From NCBI GenBank assembly GCA_003559095.1, contig PWMW01000187.1, positions 1 through 64,000 on the forward strand: 64,000 bases of DNA, written 5' to 3'. The stretch comes from Clostridiales bacterium (GTDB taxonomy: Bacteria; Bacillota; Limnochordia; Darwinibacteriales; B1SED10-159). Positions 33,023 through 42,036 of the stretch are shown here, in pieces. The notes beneath the pieces were generated by a model. The model worked only from the letters and a program-made list of their open reading frames with translations. It was not told where the DNA came from and did not search any database. The number at the start of each line of letters is the position of its first letter. Positions within the stretch are counted from its first letter, which is position 1. The position numbers and the translations under genes are program-made.

Positions 33023-33427
33023 TTAACTCTCCTGCTCAACAGCTAGACCCAACTTGCTGCCACCGACGGCCCGCACATGATCAAGGGCGCTGACCACATG
33101 CTCGTAGCGCACCTGCCGATCTGCACGAACAATGACGAAAAGGTCTGGGTTTGCCTGCAGAGCTTGTTCAATATGCGCCCGGAGTTCAGGGCCTGTAACA
33201 CTGCGGCCATCAACATAGAAGGCGCCGTCTCGGTTAACGCTTACTTCGAACTGCGCCGACTGCTGCGGGACGCCGCTGACGGCGCGGGGCAGTTCCACGT
33301 CCATACCCATGGGCGTGGTCCGGATTGTGGTGAACAGCATGAAAAAGATCAGCAAAAAGAAGACCACGTCAATCATGGGCATCATATCGGGGCGGGGAAC
33401 CCGCCGTTTGGCCCGGCTAAATTCCAT
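33023..33427 (-). CDS. exbD: ExbD/TolR-type proton-channel subunit
   Basis: A 134-residue membrane protein with one transmembrane helix (about 17-37) that contains the essential Asp20 (MMPMIDVVFFLLIFF), followed by a periplasmic domain (about 45-130) with LPRAVSG and VIVRADRQVRYEHVVSAL. ExbD pairs with ExbB to harvest the proton gradient. Its ATG shares one base with the exbB stop (TGATG), so translation is coupled. TolR would look similar, but the adjacent TonB gene favours ExbD. Confidence 0.93.
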   Translation of the reverse strand: MEFSRAKRRVPRPDMMPMIDVVFFLLIFFMLFTTIRTTPMGMDVELPRAVSGVPQQSAQFEVSVNRDGAFYVDGRSVTGPELRAHIEQALQANPDLFVIVRADRQVRYEHVVSALDHVRAVGGSKLGLAVEQES

Positions 33428-34041
33428 CAGTATTCACCTCGCGACTCCAAGACCGCCAACAGCTCGTTGGCTCGGCGAGTCATATCCGCTGTGTTGCGGT
33501 CAATGATGCTGTTAAGATAGGCATAGGCAGCCATGGTAGGAATAGCAATCAACAGACCGGTAGCCGTTGTGATCAGTGCTTCCGCAATACCGACACTGAG
33601 AGCCGCTGGCGCGTCAATCCCGTCCAGAGCTGCCATAACATTGAAGCTCTTAATGATCCCGGTTACTGTACCCAACAGCCCCAAGAGCGGTGAGATCGTA
33701 ACGATGGTATCGAGGATGCTCATGCGGCGCTCCATGCGATGAATCTCTTCCCGGCCGATTTCGTGCATCCGTTCCTTGATCTCTTCCTTGTCACGGTCAT
33801 AGTAGGCGATACCTGCTGACAAGACTGACGCCACGGGACCGCGAGATTTTTTGGTCATCTGCATGGCTTCCAGTACCTTGCCCTGTCCCAATGACAGCTT
33901 AACATCTTCCATCAGTTCTTCGGTGTCGGTCTTGGTACGGTAAAGAAACCAAAACCGTTCAAGCATGACAGCTACCGCCAATACCGACAAAAACACAAGC
34001 GGAATCATGACTGGACCGCCCCGGACAATAAATTCAACCAT
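33427..34041 (-). CDS. exbB: ExbB/TolQ/MotA-type proton-channel subunit
   Basis: A 204-residue inner-membrane protein with three transmembrane helices (about 8-30, 110-135 and 150-175) and the family signature SPLLGLLGTVTGIIKSF. ExbB forms the pentameric channel that drives TonB. ATG at 34041 has GGAGGGG about 8 nt upstream. It is first in the five-gene envelope operon; the 268 nt before it contain a perfect -35 (TTGACA) without a convincing -10, so its promoter is not settled. Confidence 0.93.
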   Translation of the reverse strand: MVEFIVRGGPVMIPLVFLSVLAVAVMLERFWFLYRTKTDTEELMEDVKLSLGQGKVLEAMQMTKKSRGPVASVLSAGIAYYDRDKEEIKERMHEIGREEIHRMERRMSILDTIVTISPLLGLLGTVTGIIKSFNVMAALDGIDAPAALSVGIAEALITTATGLLIAIPTMAAYAYLNSIIDRNTADMTRRANELLAVLESRGEY

Positions 34042-34309
34042 AATACAAACCCCTCCATTACCAGTGGTTCAAATAATATCTTGATAGACTTTCGACATCG
34101 GGCGGCAATATCCTTGCACCGCCGGCCCAAATTGTCGCATTTGTAAGGATGCCCAGAACCCGCAATTGCAGGCAGCGGCATGCAGATCAACCACCAAAAG
34201 CCAGGGATCGTTAAAACTCGTTCCACCGCTGTCAACTCATTGTACGTTGATACCTATTCGATAGCAGCGCGTACGCTTAGAGGGTACGTATATGAGCCTG
34301 GGGAATAAA
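34042..34309. other. 268-nt intergenic region before exbB
   Basis: No gene or clear hairpin is seen. On the minus strand TTGACA occurs near 34231-34236 with only a weak -10 candidate at 16-17 bp, and TATTAT occurs near 34074-34079 without a -35. The region must carry the exbB operon promoter if the operon is separate from the PHP gene, but I cannot define it. Confidence 0.35.
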
Positions 34310-35143
34310 TCATCCGAGGTTGACTGGGGCTTTGGTCCGGGCCGACTCCAAACGTGCCAACCAAGTGTCCGGGATGAAAACCTGTCCCAGAAAGATCTGA
34401 TCCTTGCCGCCCGGACCGTGGCAATCCGAGCCGCCGACGGGAGCCAGTTGGTACTCTTGAGCCAGCTGCCAATAACGTCGTTGATCCTCAGCAGAATGTG
34501 CTGAGTGAATTACCTCGATGCCGGTCAGTCCAGCATCTACCAGGTACGGTATTAAGCTGTCGTTGTTCATTAAGGCGGGGTGAGCCAGGCATGCCAAGCC
34601 ACCAGCCTCCGACAGTGCCTGCACCGCTTCTGCTGGTTCAATCTTGGCCCGAGGCACATAGGCGGGCCGGCCCAACCCCAGCCAGCGGGCAAATGCTTCC
34701 TTCTTGGTTTGACAGTATCCGGCCTTCTGCAGTGCGGCAGCGATGTGCACTCTCCCGCAAGCAGCGTCACCGGCCTCAGCCTCAACGGCCGCCACTGTAA
34801 TGGGAAATCCCAATGCAATTAAACGCTCGACCATGGCTGCCGTTCGCACCGCCCGTTCTGCGCGCAGCCTTGCCAAGAGTTCCAGCAGCGGTCGGTGTTC
34901 ATAGTCAATCCAATAGCCCAGAATGTGTACTTCTGAGCCACGATAGTCGGAACTCAACTCAATGCCAGGAATCATGGTCACGGAGTCAGGCATATGGGCC
35001 AGAGCAGTCCTAAGCCCACCCACAGTATCATGGTCCGTTACAGCGATAGCAGCTAGGCCCCGCTTTGCAGCTTCACGACCGATGGCAGCCGGTGTCCAAC
35101 GTCCGTCAGACGCCGTCGTATGAATGTGCAGATCAACGCTCAT
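34310..35143 (-). CDS. PHP-domain phosphoesterase
   Basis: A 277-residue soluble protein with the PHP metal-binding motifs: HxH (DLHIHTTASDG, residues 6-8), VTDHDTVGG, the Glu of IPGIELSSD, a HILGYW histidine, CLAHPAL and GSDCHGP. Members (YciV/RnaAM type) hydrolyse 3',5'-nucleoside bisphosphates or RNA 5' ends, but the substrate here is unknown. ATG at 35143 gives the canonical start; GTG at 35167 with CGGAG 5 nt upstream is an alternative. It follows pdp by about 60 nt as the last gene of the nucleoside-salvage unit. Confidence 0.92.
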   Translation of the reverse strand: MSVDLHIHTTASDGRWTPAAIGREAAKRGLAAIAVTDHDTVGGLRTALAHMPDSVTMIPGIELSSDYRGSEVHILGYWIDYEHRPLLELLARLRAERAVRTAAMVERLIALGFPITVAAVEAEAGDAACGRVHIAAALQKAGYCQTKKEAFARWLGLGRPAYVPRAKIEPAEAVQALSEAGGLACLAHPALMNNDSLIPYLVDAGLTGIEVIHSAHSAEDQRRYWQLAQEYQLAPVGGSDCHGPGGKDQIFLGQVFIPDTWLARLESARTKAPVNLG

Positions 35144-35206
35144 GGTACGGGTACGTCCTTTCGTCACAGAATCTCCGCCGGCCCGGTTACCGCTTCCAGG
35201 GCACAT

Positions 35207-36526
35207 TTAATCCAAATCTTCAGGGCTGATCCTGGCAAAGATGTGCGGCTGCTGTGCGGGAGCCTTATCTCCGAGTTCAAAGGCCCTGTTCACCCGCTGC
35301 TTGGCCACGGCTGCTGCATCACGGTCGCGAGCATGAACATATGCTAAGACGCCACCGTCTTGAACAGCGTCACCCACCTTCTTCACCAACTGGAGACCGA
35401 CTTCGGGATAGATCACACTCTCCTTGGTGGAGCGGCCGGCACCTAATGTCATGGCTGTGAGGCCCAGTTCCAGCGGATCCATGCCTATCACAAAGCCGGC
35501 CTGGGAAGCTGTCACCGACTCTACAATCTCTGCCTGCGGCAGTATGCTGGTATCGGCGATCACCTTGGCATCGCCGCCCTGGGCAGCAATCATAGCGCCG
35601 AAACGCTCGAGGGCCTCACCGGACCGCAGTTTGGCCATCATCAAATCTGCGGCCTCATCAGCATCGGCACAGCGATCGGCCAGGAGGAGCATCTCCGTGC
35701 CTAAGGCCAAACACAGCTCCAGAAGATCGTTAGGTCCGTTCCCCTGCAGAGCAGCCACAGCCTCGTTTACCTCAAGGGCATTGCCGATGGCCAAGCCCAA
35801 AGGTTGTGACATGTCCGTGACCAGTGCCACTGTCCGCCGACTTACATTGCGGCCTATAGCCACCATCGTTCTGGCCAACGCCTGGGCATCGTCCAACTGG
35901 GCCATGAATGCACCGCGTCCAGTTTTGACGTCCAAGACAAATCCGTCGGCGCCGGCGGCGATCTTTTTGCTCATGATGGATGAGGCGATTAAGGGAATGG
36001 ACTCCACGGTGGCGGTGACATCGCGCAGGGCATACAGCAGTTTGTCGGCGGGAGCCAGGGCCGCAGTCTGCCCCATGACCGCAGCCTTAATCGAGTTCAC
36101 CTGTTGGATGAACTGGTTGTTCGTCAAGTCAGTACGGAATCCAGGAATACTTTCCAGTTTATCAATGGTCCCACCGGTGTGTCCGAGTCCACGCCCGGAC
36201 ATCTTGGCCACAGGCACGCCGCAGCTGGCCACCCAGGGAGCCAACACCAGGGTTGTGGTGTCACCTACCCCACCGGTAGAATGCTTGTCAATCTTGGCAC
36301 CTTCGATGGCTGACAAGTCTAGGACCTCGCCGGAATGGACCATACTCATGGTAAGATCCGCCGTTTCGGCTTCGCTCATGCCTTGAAAGTAGATAGCCAT
36401 GCACAGGGCAGCCATCTGGTAATCCGGAAGGGAGCCCTTCGTATACTCTTCGATCAAGTACTGGATTTCTTCTGTGCTCAGAGCGTGACCTTGCCGCTTT
36501 TTCAGAATTAGGTCATATGCCCGCAT
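35207..36526 (-). CDS. pdp: Pyrimidine-nucleoside phosphorylase
   Basis: Pdp phosphorolyses thymidine, uridine and deoxyuridine to free base and (deoxy)ribose-1-phosphate, which DeoB (encoded just upstream) converts to the 5-phosphate. The 439-residue protein has the signature KMSGRGLGHTGGTIDKLE, the N-terminal helical domain (MRAYDLILKKRQGH) and VDLSAIEG-like KHSTGGVGDTTTL phosphate-binding loop. ATG at 36526 has GGGGTGA 7 nt upstream and lies 7 nt after deoB; the frame extends to 36733 inside deoB but without family similarity. Confidence 0.97.
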   Translation of the reverse strand: MRAYDLILKKRQGHALSTEEIQYLIEEYTKGSLPDYQMAALCMAIYFQGMSEAETADLTMSMVHSGEVLDLSAIEGAKIDKHSTGGVGDTTTLVLAPWVASCGVPVAKMSGRGLGHTGGTIDKLESIPGFRTDLTNNQFIQQVNSIKAAVMGQTAALAPADKLLYALRDVTATVESIPLIASSIMSKKIAAGADGFVLDVKTGRGAFMAQLDDAQALARTMVAIGRNVSRRTVALVTDMSQPLGLAIGNALEVNEAVAALQGNGPNDLLELCLALGTEMLLLADRCADADEAADLMMAKLRSGEALERFGAMIAAQGGDAKVIADTSILPQAEIVESVTASQAGFVIGMDPLELGLTAMTLGAGRSTKESVIYPEVGLQLVKKVGDAVQDGGVLAYVHARDRDAAAVAKQRVNRAFELGDKAPAQQPHIFARISPEDLD

Positions 36527-36533
36527 AGTCCGG

Positions 36534-37712
36534 TCACCCCTTCTGCACGTCGGTCCAAAAGCTTGTTCCGTGAACACGAGCGCCGACAGCAAAGATCTCT
36601 GCCAGTGTTTTTGCCACATCGGCAAAGGTTGAGCGAACTCCCAAATCCACGGATTGGATCTGATCGCCAAATACCAAGAGCGGAACATACTCCCGCGAAT
36701 GATCCGTGCTGCTTGTGGTGGGGTCACATCCATGATCGGCCAAGATGATCAATACGTCGGCAGGCTTCATAGCCTCGAAGATTTCGGGCAGACGTTGGTC
36801 AAACTCTTCTAGTCCCCGTCCGTAATTGTGGGGATCGTTGCGATGTCCCCAAAGCATGTCAAAGTCCACCAAGTTAGCGAAGATGAGACTGGGCGCCGGC
36901 GAACTGTGCATGAACTGCAGCGTTTTATCTACTGTGTCCATGTTGTTTTTTGTTTTCAGTTTTTCCGAAATGCCGCGGCCAGCAAAGATGTCCCAAATCT
37001 TACCAACGCCGAGGACGGGAATATCTTGTTCAACCAAAGTGTCGAGAATCGTGGTTCCCGTGGGTGCGAGACTGAAGTCCCGTCGACGACTGGTGCGCTG
37101 AAAACTGCCGGGCTCGCCAACAAACGGACGGGCAATGACGCGGCCTACAGCATGCTCCCCTTGCAGCTGATTCCGGGCTGTTTCACACCAATCATAGAGG
37201 GTGTCGATGCTGACCACATCCTCGTGGGCAGCGATTTGGAACACGCTGTCAGCGGACGTGTACACGATAGGATAGCCGGTTCGCATGTGTTCAGACCCTA
37301 ACTCCTCGATAATGGCCGTTCCCGACGCGGGCTTATTGCCCAAGACATCCTCCACGCCAATGGCTGTGCAGAACGCACCCAAGACATCGGCGGGGAATCC
37401 TTCGGGATACGTGGGAAACGGCTCCTGCAACTGCAGTCCCGCGATCTCCCAATGGCCAGTGGTGGTATCCTTGCCTTTGCTGGCTTCTGCCATCTTGCCC
37501 CAAGCGCCCCGGGGTGCAGGTACGGCGGGAACGCCCTTAACGGGTATGATGTTGCCCAGTCCCAGTTCAGCCAAGTTGGGCAGGTTAAGTCCACCGGTGG
37601 CCTCAGCCACGTTGCCCAAGGTATTACTGCCCTGATCCCCGTAATCTGCGGCATCGGGCATTGCGCCGACGCCTACACTATCCAAAACGATTAAGATCAC
37701 TCGTCTCATCAT
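36534..37712 (-). CDS. deoB: Phosphopentomutase DeoB
   Basis: DeoB interconverts (deoxy)ribose-1- and 5-phosphate using two Mn ions. The 392-residue protein has normal length and alkaline-phosphatase-type motifs: [30 protein letters not shown] with the catalytic Thr, [15 protein letters not shown] and [13 protein letters not shown] at 37712 (or the adjacent ATG at 37709) has GGAGG upstream and overlaps the xerD end by 4 nt. It is coupled to pdp downstream, so nucleoside breakdown flows directly into the pentose phosphate pool. Confidence 0.98.
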   Translation of the reverse strand: MMRRVILIVLDSVGVGAMPDAADYGDQGSNTLGNVAEATGGLNLPNLAELGLGNIIPVKGVPAVPAPRGAWGKMAEASKGKDTTTGHWEIAGLQLQEPFPTYPEGFPADVLGAFCTAIGVEDVLGNKPASGTAIIEELGSEHMRTGYPIVYTSADSVFQIAAHEDVVSIDTLYDWCETARNQLQGEHAVGRVIARPFVGEPGSFQRTSRRRDFSLAPTGTTILDTLVEQDIPVLGVGKIWDIFAGRGISEKLKTKNNMDTVDKTLQFMHSSPAPSLIFANLVDFDMLWGHRNDPHNYGRGLEEFDQRLPEIFEAMKPADVLIILADHGCDPTTSSTDHSREYVPLLVFGDQIQSVDLGVRSTFADVAKTLAEIFAVGARVHGTSFWTDVQKG

Positions 37713-38614
37713 TCATCCTCCAATTCCGACCTTGGGTGCGCCTGCCGATATATGCTGCGCAGGTGGTCCTTGTTCAAATGCGTGTATATCTGGGTAGTGG
37801 AGATATCTGCATGTCCCAGCATTTCCTGTACTGAACGCAGATCGGCCCCACCAGTCAGTAAATGCGTAGCAAAGGAATGCCGCAGTGTATGGGGCGTCAG
37901 CGGAAACGCGAGGTGCATCTGCATCCCATACTGCTTCAGCAGCTTCCAAAAACCCTGCCGCGTCAGACGAGAACCGCGCACACTGAGGAACAAGGCCCGC
38001 TCATGGCTGCGCTGCGGTCGCACCAGCCGCGGGCGTCCCTGGTGCACATATTGGAGCACCGCCTTTTGGGCGTGGCGACCCACGGGCACCAGGCGCTCCT
38101 TGCTGCCTTTACCCAGGCAGCGAACATATCCCATGTCGTCAATATCTCCCATATTCAAATTCAAAAGTTCGGAAACACGCAGTCCTGTACCATAGCCCAT
38201 CTCCAAGAGCGCTCGATCCCGCAGTCCCGTAGGTTTTTCTGTACGGCAAGACTCCAGCAGCTGCTCCACCTGTTCGAGAGATAGTACGTTGGGTAGTTTT
38301 TGGCTGCGAGTCGGGGTCGTTAGAAAGGCTGTCGGGTTCTCCTCTACTAGCTCTTCCCGCTCCAGGTAGCCGAAGAATCCCCGCAGGGACGCGGCTCGCC
38401 GGGCAATGGTGGCAGTCTCACGGCCGTCGGCAACCAGATGGCGGAGATATTGCAAAATGTCTGTCTCACTGACATCAGCAAGCTCGAGACCGGATTCCTG
38501 ACAGTGGTGGGCGAAGTGGTTCAAATCCCTGCCATAGGCCAGAAGGCTGTTCTCTGCGAGTCCTCGTTCCACAGTGAGATAGTTAATATAGTCGCCAACA
38601 TGTTCAGGGTTCAA
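37709..38614 (-). CDS. xerD: Tyrosine recombinase XerD
   Basis: XerD resolves chromosome dimers at dif with XerC. The 301-residue protein has the SAM-like N-terminal domain and catalytic residues Arg ([10 protein letters not shown]), Lys ([10 protein letters not shown]), HxxR ([13 protein letters not shown]), His ([10 protein letters not shown]) and Tyr277 (IYTH). It starts with TTG at 38614, with GGAGGTGA about 8 nt upstream, and overlaps both neighbours by 4 nt. In Bacillus xerD also precedes deoB (drm), so this is the housekeeping enzyme and not a phage integrase. Confidence 0.95.
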   Translation of the reverse strand: MNPEHVGDYINYLTVERGLAENSLLAYGRDLNHFAHHCQESGLELADVSETDILQYLRHLVADGRETATIARRAASLRGFFGYLEREELVEENPTAFLTTPTRSQKLPNVLSLEQVEQLLESCRTEKPTGLRDRALLEMGYGTGLRVSELLNLNMGDIDDMGYVRCLGKGSKERLVPVGRHAQKAVLQYVHQGRPRLVRPQRSHERALFLSVRGSRLTRQGFWKLLKQYGMQMHLAFPLTPHTLRHSFATHLLTGGADLRSVQEMLGHADISTTQIYTHLNKDHLRSIYRQAHPRSELEDE

Positions 38615-39249
38615 TGCCCGATCACCTCCTGGCGCTGCAGGTGGGATGTGTCGTTAATGGAGCGAATGGACCAGTGTACACCTTCGCTGTCTGTAGCAGC
38701 GGCTAACTCTGATAACGAAGTATTGTACATGCGGAACCGATATGCCTCATCTAACGGTATGCCAAGGATGCTGCAGAAGACCAACCGCATAGCCCCCCCG
38801 TGAGAAACCACGGCGATGGTTTCTCCGGCATGGGTCCGCGCTAGACCTCCTAGGGCAGCCAGCATGCGATCCTGGACGGCATGGGGACTCTCGGCCCCTG
38901 GAATCGCAGCCTGCCCCGCTGCGGAGTAGCGCTGCCGGAAAAGATCCGGATACACCTGTTTGATCTCATCGCGGGTGAGCCCTTCCCAGACGCCAAAGTG
39001 CGTTTCGCGCAGGCGCGGGTCTTTGGGAACGTCTAGACCATGGTATTGTGCTATGGTCACCGCGGTTTGGTGCGCTCGGTTCAAATCACTGCTGTAGATG
39101 GCAGCCAAAGGGAAGTTCTGCAGGCGCTTTCCGAGAAAACCAGCCTGCCGCAAACCTTGCTCTGATAATTCAATGTCCATCTGTCCCTGATAGCGGGCCT
39201 GTTGGTTCCAAGGAGTTTCGCCATGTCGAATTAGGTAAATGGTGCCCAA
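38611..39249 (-). CDS. Histidine phosphatase family protein (phosphoglycerate mutase-like)
   Basis: A 212-residue branch-1 histidine phosphatase. The catalytic RHG motif is at 8-10 (YLIRHGETPWN, His9 phosphorylated), with IYSSDLNRAHQTA, the acid Glu in LRETHFGVWEG and the second His in VVSHGGAMR. The family includes phosphoglycerate mutases, CobC and broad phosphatases; the substrate cannot be told from sequence. The likely start is TTG at 39249, close behind AGGGGGCGGGA. It overlaps xerD by 4 nt and heads the nucleoside-salvage unit. Confidence 0.9.
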   Translation of the reverse strand: MGTIYLIRHGETPWNQQARYQGQMDIELSEQGLRQAGFLGKRLQNFPLAAIYSSDLNRAHQTAVTIAQYHGLDVPKDPRLRETHFGVWEGLTRDEIKQVYPDLFRQRYSAAGQAAIPGAESPHAVQDRMLAALGGLARTHAGETIAVVSHGGAMRLVFCSILGIPLDEAYRFRMYNTSLSELAAATDSEGVHWSIRSINDTSHLQRQEVIGH

Positions 39250-39404
39250 GATCCCGCCCCCTTAGCTGGAAGTTCGTGGCTGGCAGGTTCGATTCCAATG
39301 CGAAGTTAGCCTCCACCAGCGATGACGTTGATCGAAAACTCGTCATCCATTATAAATTCCCGCTTCAACAAGGAATCTCCTGCCCACAGTCCCTGGACGG
39401 CAAG

Positions 39405-39438
39405 ACCGAACCGGAGAGATTGCCCTCCCCGGTCCGGT
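39405..39438 (-). terminator. Stable hairpin after the 2-oxoacid oxidoreductase operon
   Basis: In minus-strand RNA a 13-bp stem including G-U pairs (ACCGGACCGGGGA with UCUCCGGUUCGGU) has an 8-nt loop and starts 15 nt past the gamma-subunit stop. In plus-strand RNA these G-U pairs become A-C mismatches. No U-run follows, so it may be a terminator, a 3'-end stabiliser or both. Confidence 0.55.
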
Positions 39439-39452
39439 GGTCCAAAGCACGC

Positions 39453-39983
39453 CTATTGGTACTGACGACCCTTACTCAAGGCTTCCATGTTGAGGGGAAT
39501 CAACCGGTGGTGCCGGGCTGGCAGCACGGTCTTTAGCGAATCTTCGATAGACTGCAGCGAGACCAGCTTGGTGGCCTCGATAAAGCATCCCAAGGCCACT
39601 AGGTTGGCAATCCGGGAATTGCCCAGTTCCTCCGCCACATCTGTGGCTGGAACAGCAATCACCTTGACATCCGAGCGTGTGGGTGCCTGATCAATCAATG
39701 ATGAATTGTAAATCAACAGACCCCCGGGTCTCACCGTGTCCTCGAAACGTTCGAGGGACGGCAGGTTCATGACAATGGCGGTGTCAGATTGGTTCACCAT
39801 GGGCGAACCAATGTCCTCTTCGCTGACAACCACCGCGCAGTTACAGGTACCACCCCGTTGTTCGGGGCCGTAGGACGGAAACCAGGTGACATCCTTCCCT
39901 TCCAGCATACCGGCGGTAGCCAAGAGCTGACCTAAGACCAAGACTCCTTGACCGCCAAACCCAGCGACCAGCAACTCATGCAT
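39453..39983 (-). CDS. 2-oxoacid:ferredoxin oxidoreductase gamma subunit
   Basis: A 176-residue gamma subunit with the family signature VAGFGGQGVLVLGQLLA and SYGPEQRGGTCNC. With the alpha, beta and ferredoxin-like subunits encoded just upstream it forms an enzyme that oxidises a 2-oxoacid to acyl-CoA, CO2 and reduced ferredoxin. ATG at 39983 has GGGGGCG 6 nt upstream and overlaps the beta-subunit stop by 8 nt; the frame extends to 40070 inside the beta gene. Last gene of the fermentation operon. Confidence 0.94.
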   Translation of the reverse strand: MHELLVAGFGGQGVLVLGQLLATAGMLEGKDVTWFPSYGPEQRGGTCNCAVVVSEEDIGSPMVNQSDTAIVMNLPSLERFEDTVRPGGLLIYNSSLIDQAPTRSDVKVIAVPATDVAEELGNSRIANLVALGCFIEATKLVSLQSIEDSLKTVLPARHHRLIPLNMEALSKGRQYQ

Positions 39984-40734
39984 TTGCTTCGCCCCCTTTG
40001 TCCGGACTTCGGAACTCACCCAAAGGATAATAAGGTACCATATTCTCGCGAACCCAAGCCAAGGCCTCATTAGGCTCCATACCCCAGTTCACTGGGCATG
40101 TTGAGAGGACCTCCACCATGGCAAAGCCCTGATGGTTTTTCTGCACTTCGAAGGCTTTATGGATGGCCTTTTTTGCCTGGAGTACATGCTTGGCATCATG
40201 GGTGGAAACACGGGCAATGTACGAGGCACCGGGAAGGGTTGCCAGCATTTCCGACATCTTGATGGGGTAACCGGTGGTTTCGACACAGCGTCCCAGCGGT
40301 GAAGTGGCGGTCTTCTGCCCCACCAATGTTGTGGGAGCCATCTGGCCGCTGGTCATGCCGTAGATTGCGTTATTGACAAAAATTACCGTGATATTCTCGC
40401 TGCGGGCCGCAGCGTGCACGATTTCGGCGGTACCGATGGAAGCCAAATCACCATCACCTTGGTAGGTGAAGACCATGCGATCGGGAAGAACACGTTTGAT
40501 GCCAGTGGCCACAGCAGGAGCGCGGCCGTGGGCTGCCTGCTGCATGTCGCAGTTCAAGTACTTGTAAGCAAAGACGGAGCAGCCGACGCTGGCTACGCCC
40601 ACCGTTTTGTCCAAGATGTCGTGGTTATCAATGGCCTCAGCCACCAAACGATGAATAATGCCATGGGTACAGCCCGGACAGTAATGAAAGGGAATTTCAG
40701 CTAAGGCCTTCGGCCTTTGGAAAACGGTTTTCAT
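39976..40734 (-). CDS. 2-oxoacid:ferredoxin oxidoreductase beta subunit (TPP-binding)
   Basis: A 252-residue thiamine-diphosphate-binding subunit. It has CPGCTHG near the N-terminus, the TPP motif YQGDGDLASIG followed by FVNNAIYGMTSGQ, and a Cys in GCSVF and CPVNWG that may help hold the cluster. The gene begins inside the last codons of the alpha-subunit gene (4-nt overlap). Context with Ptb/Buk suggests branched-chain or similar 2-oxoacids as substrates; 2-oxoglutarate cannot be excluded. Confidence 0.95.
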   Translation of the reverse strand: MKTVFQRPKALAEIPFHYCPGCTHGIIHRLVAEAIDNHDILDKTVGVASVGCSVFAYKYLNCDMQQAAHGRAPAVATGIKRVLPDRMVFTYQGDGDLASIGTAEIVHAAARSENITVIFVNNAIYGMTSGQMAPTTLVGQKTATSPLGRCVETTGYPIKMSEMLATLPGASYIARVSTHDAKHVLQAKKAIHKAFEVQKNHQGFAMVEVLSTCPVNWGMEPNEALAWVRENMVPYYPLGEFRSPDKGGEANA

Positions 40735-41795
40735 GATGGGCTGCCTCCTTTACTGAAGAGCTCTTCAACTCGCTGCACCAGTTCTTCGGGGTCGGGAACC
40801 ATGCCACCCATTCGATTGTGGAAATGCACCGGAACCCGTCCGTTGACTATCAAGCGCACATCTTCAACCATCTGACCAGCGCTCAACTCAACCACCAGCA
40901 GAGGCGTTCCTTTGGCAGCCAACTCTGCGATGGGCGGTTCTGGGAAGGGGAAGACCGTTTTTGGTCGGATCAACCCGAGGCGAAGTCCGCGTTTTCTGGC
41001 CATCTGCACAGCTGTTTTGGCTACCCGAGCTACGATGCCGTAGGCAACAATGACCAGCTCGGCGTCGTCGGTGTCTGTGGCCTCCCAGCGCATTTCTTCC
41101 GCCGCAATCCGGCGGTACTTGTCAGTCAGCTGGAAGTTCTTCTGTTCGAAGGACTCGGGAATGATGTCCAAGGTTGTGATCACATTCTGCGGACGACCGC
41201 TGGCTCCTGTGGTGGCCCAGGGTTTATCCACAACGGGAAGTTCGCCATTGTGAAATTCCACGGGTTCCATCATCTGACCCAAGATTCCATCGCCCATGAT
41301 CATAACGGGGTTATTCCATTTTTCCGCCAGAAAAAAGGCATCGCGGGCCATGTCGGCCATCTCCTGTACGGACCCAGGGGTAAGCACGATCATACGATAA
41401 TCGCCGTGACCCCCGCCTTTAACGGCTTGGAAGTAATCGCCCTGGGCCGGATGGATTCCACCCAGACCTGGTCCACAGCGAACAATGTTTACGATTACAC
41501 ACGGAAGTTCGGCCCCAGCGATATAGGATATACCTTCGGTTTTGAGGCTGATGCCAGGACTTGAAGACGATGTCATCACCCGAGCCCCGGCCCCAGCGGC
41601 ACCATAGACCATGTTGATGGCCGCAACTTCGCTTTCAGCCTGCAGAAATACACCTTCGTGTTCTGGAAGATGCTCAGACATATAGGCGGGGATTTCATTC
41701 TGCGGTGTGATGGGATAACCGAAAAAGGCTTTGCAGCCAGCGCGAATAGCGCCTTCGGCTAGAGCTTCGTTTCCTTTCATTAACACTTTTGCCAT
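40731..41795 (-). CDS. 2-oxoacid:ferredoxin oxidoreductase alpha subunit (VorB/KorA type)
   Basis: A 354-residue subunit with the pyrimidine-binding domain of the family (KGNEALAEGAIRAGCKAFFGYPITPQNEIP at its start, shown here by its key GYPITPQNE), TSSSSPGISLKTEGISYIAGAELPCV and the substrate-domain GGIHPAQGDYFQA. It is most like 3-methyl-2-oxobutanoate (VOR) or 2-oxoglutarate enzymes. It lies 28 nt after the ferredoxin-subunit gene. Confidence 0.94.
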   Translation of the reverse strand: MAKVLMKGNEALAEGAIRAGCKAFFGYPITPQNEIPAYMSEHLPEHEGVFLQAESEVAAINMVYGAAGAGARVMTSSSSPGISLKTEGISYIAGAELPCVIVNIVRCGPGLGGIHPAQGDYFQAVKGGGHGDYRMIVLTPGSVQEMADMARDAFFLAEKWNNPVMIMGDGILGQMMEPVEFHNGELPVVDKPWATTGASGRPQNVITTLDIIPESFEQKNFQLTDKYRRIAAEEMRWEATDTDDAELVIVAYGIVARVAKTAVQMARKRGLRLGLIRPKTVFPFPEPPIAELAAKGTPLLVVELSAGQMVEDVRLIVNGRVPVHFHNRMGGMVPDPEELVQRVEELFSKGGSPS

Positions 41796-41823
41796 GGGTG
41801 GTCACTCCTTTCAAACACTGGAA

Positions 41824-42036
41824 TTAGGCCCGCTCAACGGTAATCACTACGTCCGGACACATGGTTGCACACAGGGTGCAACCCGTGCATTTTTCTGGAT
41901 GCACGGCAGTGACGGCGTGAAAGCCCTTGGCGTTGATGGGTTTTCCTAGTTCAAGAACGCCGTGCGGGCAGGCAGGGACACATAATCTGCAACCTTTACA
42001 GCGCTGTGTATCAATGATTACTTGACCTTTTGGCAT
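41824..42036 (-). CDS. 2x[4Fe-4S] ferredoxin-like delta subunit
   Basis: A 70-residue protein with two complete cluster motifs, CKGCRLCVPACP and CTGCTLCATMCP. It passes electrons from the oxidoreductase active site to soluble ferredoxin. ATG at 42036; it overlaps the end of the upstream butyrate kinase gene by 19 nt. Confidence 0.95.
   Translation of the reverse strand: MPKGQVIIDTQRCKGCRLCVPACPHGVLELGKPINAKGFHAVTAVHPEKCTGCTLCATMCPDVVITVERA

Noticed and set aside
37709..38614. Phage integrase or mobile element boundary
   Set aside because: The tyrosine recombinase has XerD length and motifs and lies in the conserved xerD-deoB order; no att repeats or phage genes are near.
39280..39300. tRNA T-arm-like sequence (GGTTCGATTCC)
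   Set aside because: The flanking bases do not form the T-stem, and no acceptor, D or anticodon arms surround it.
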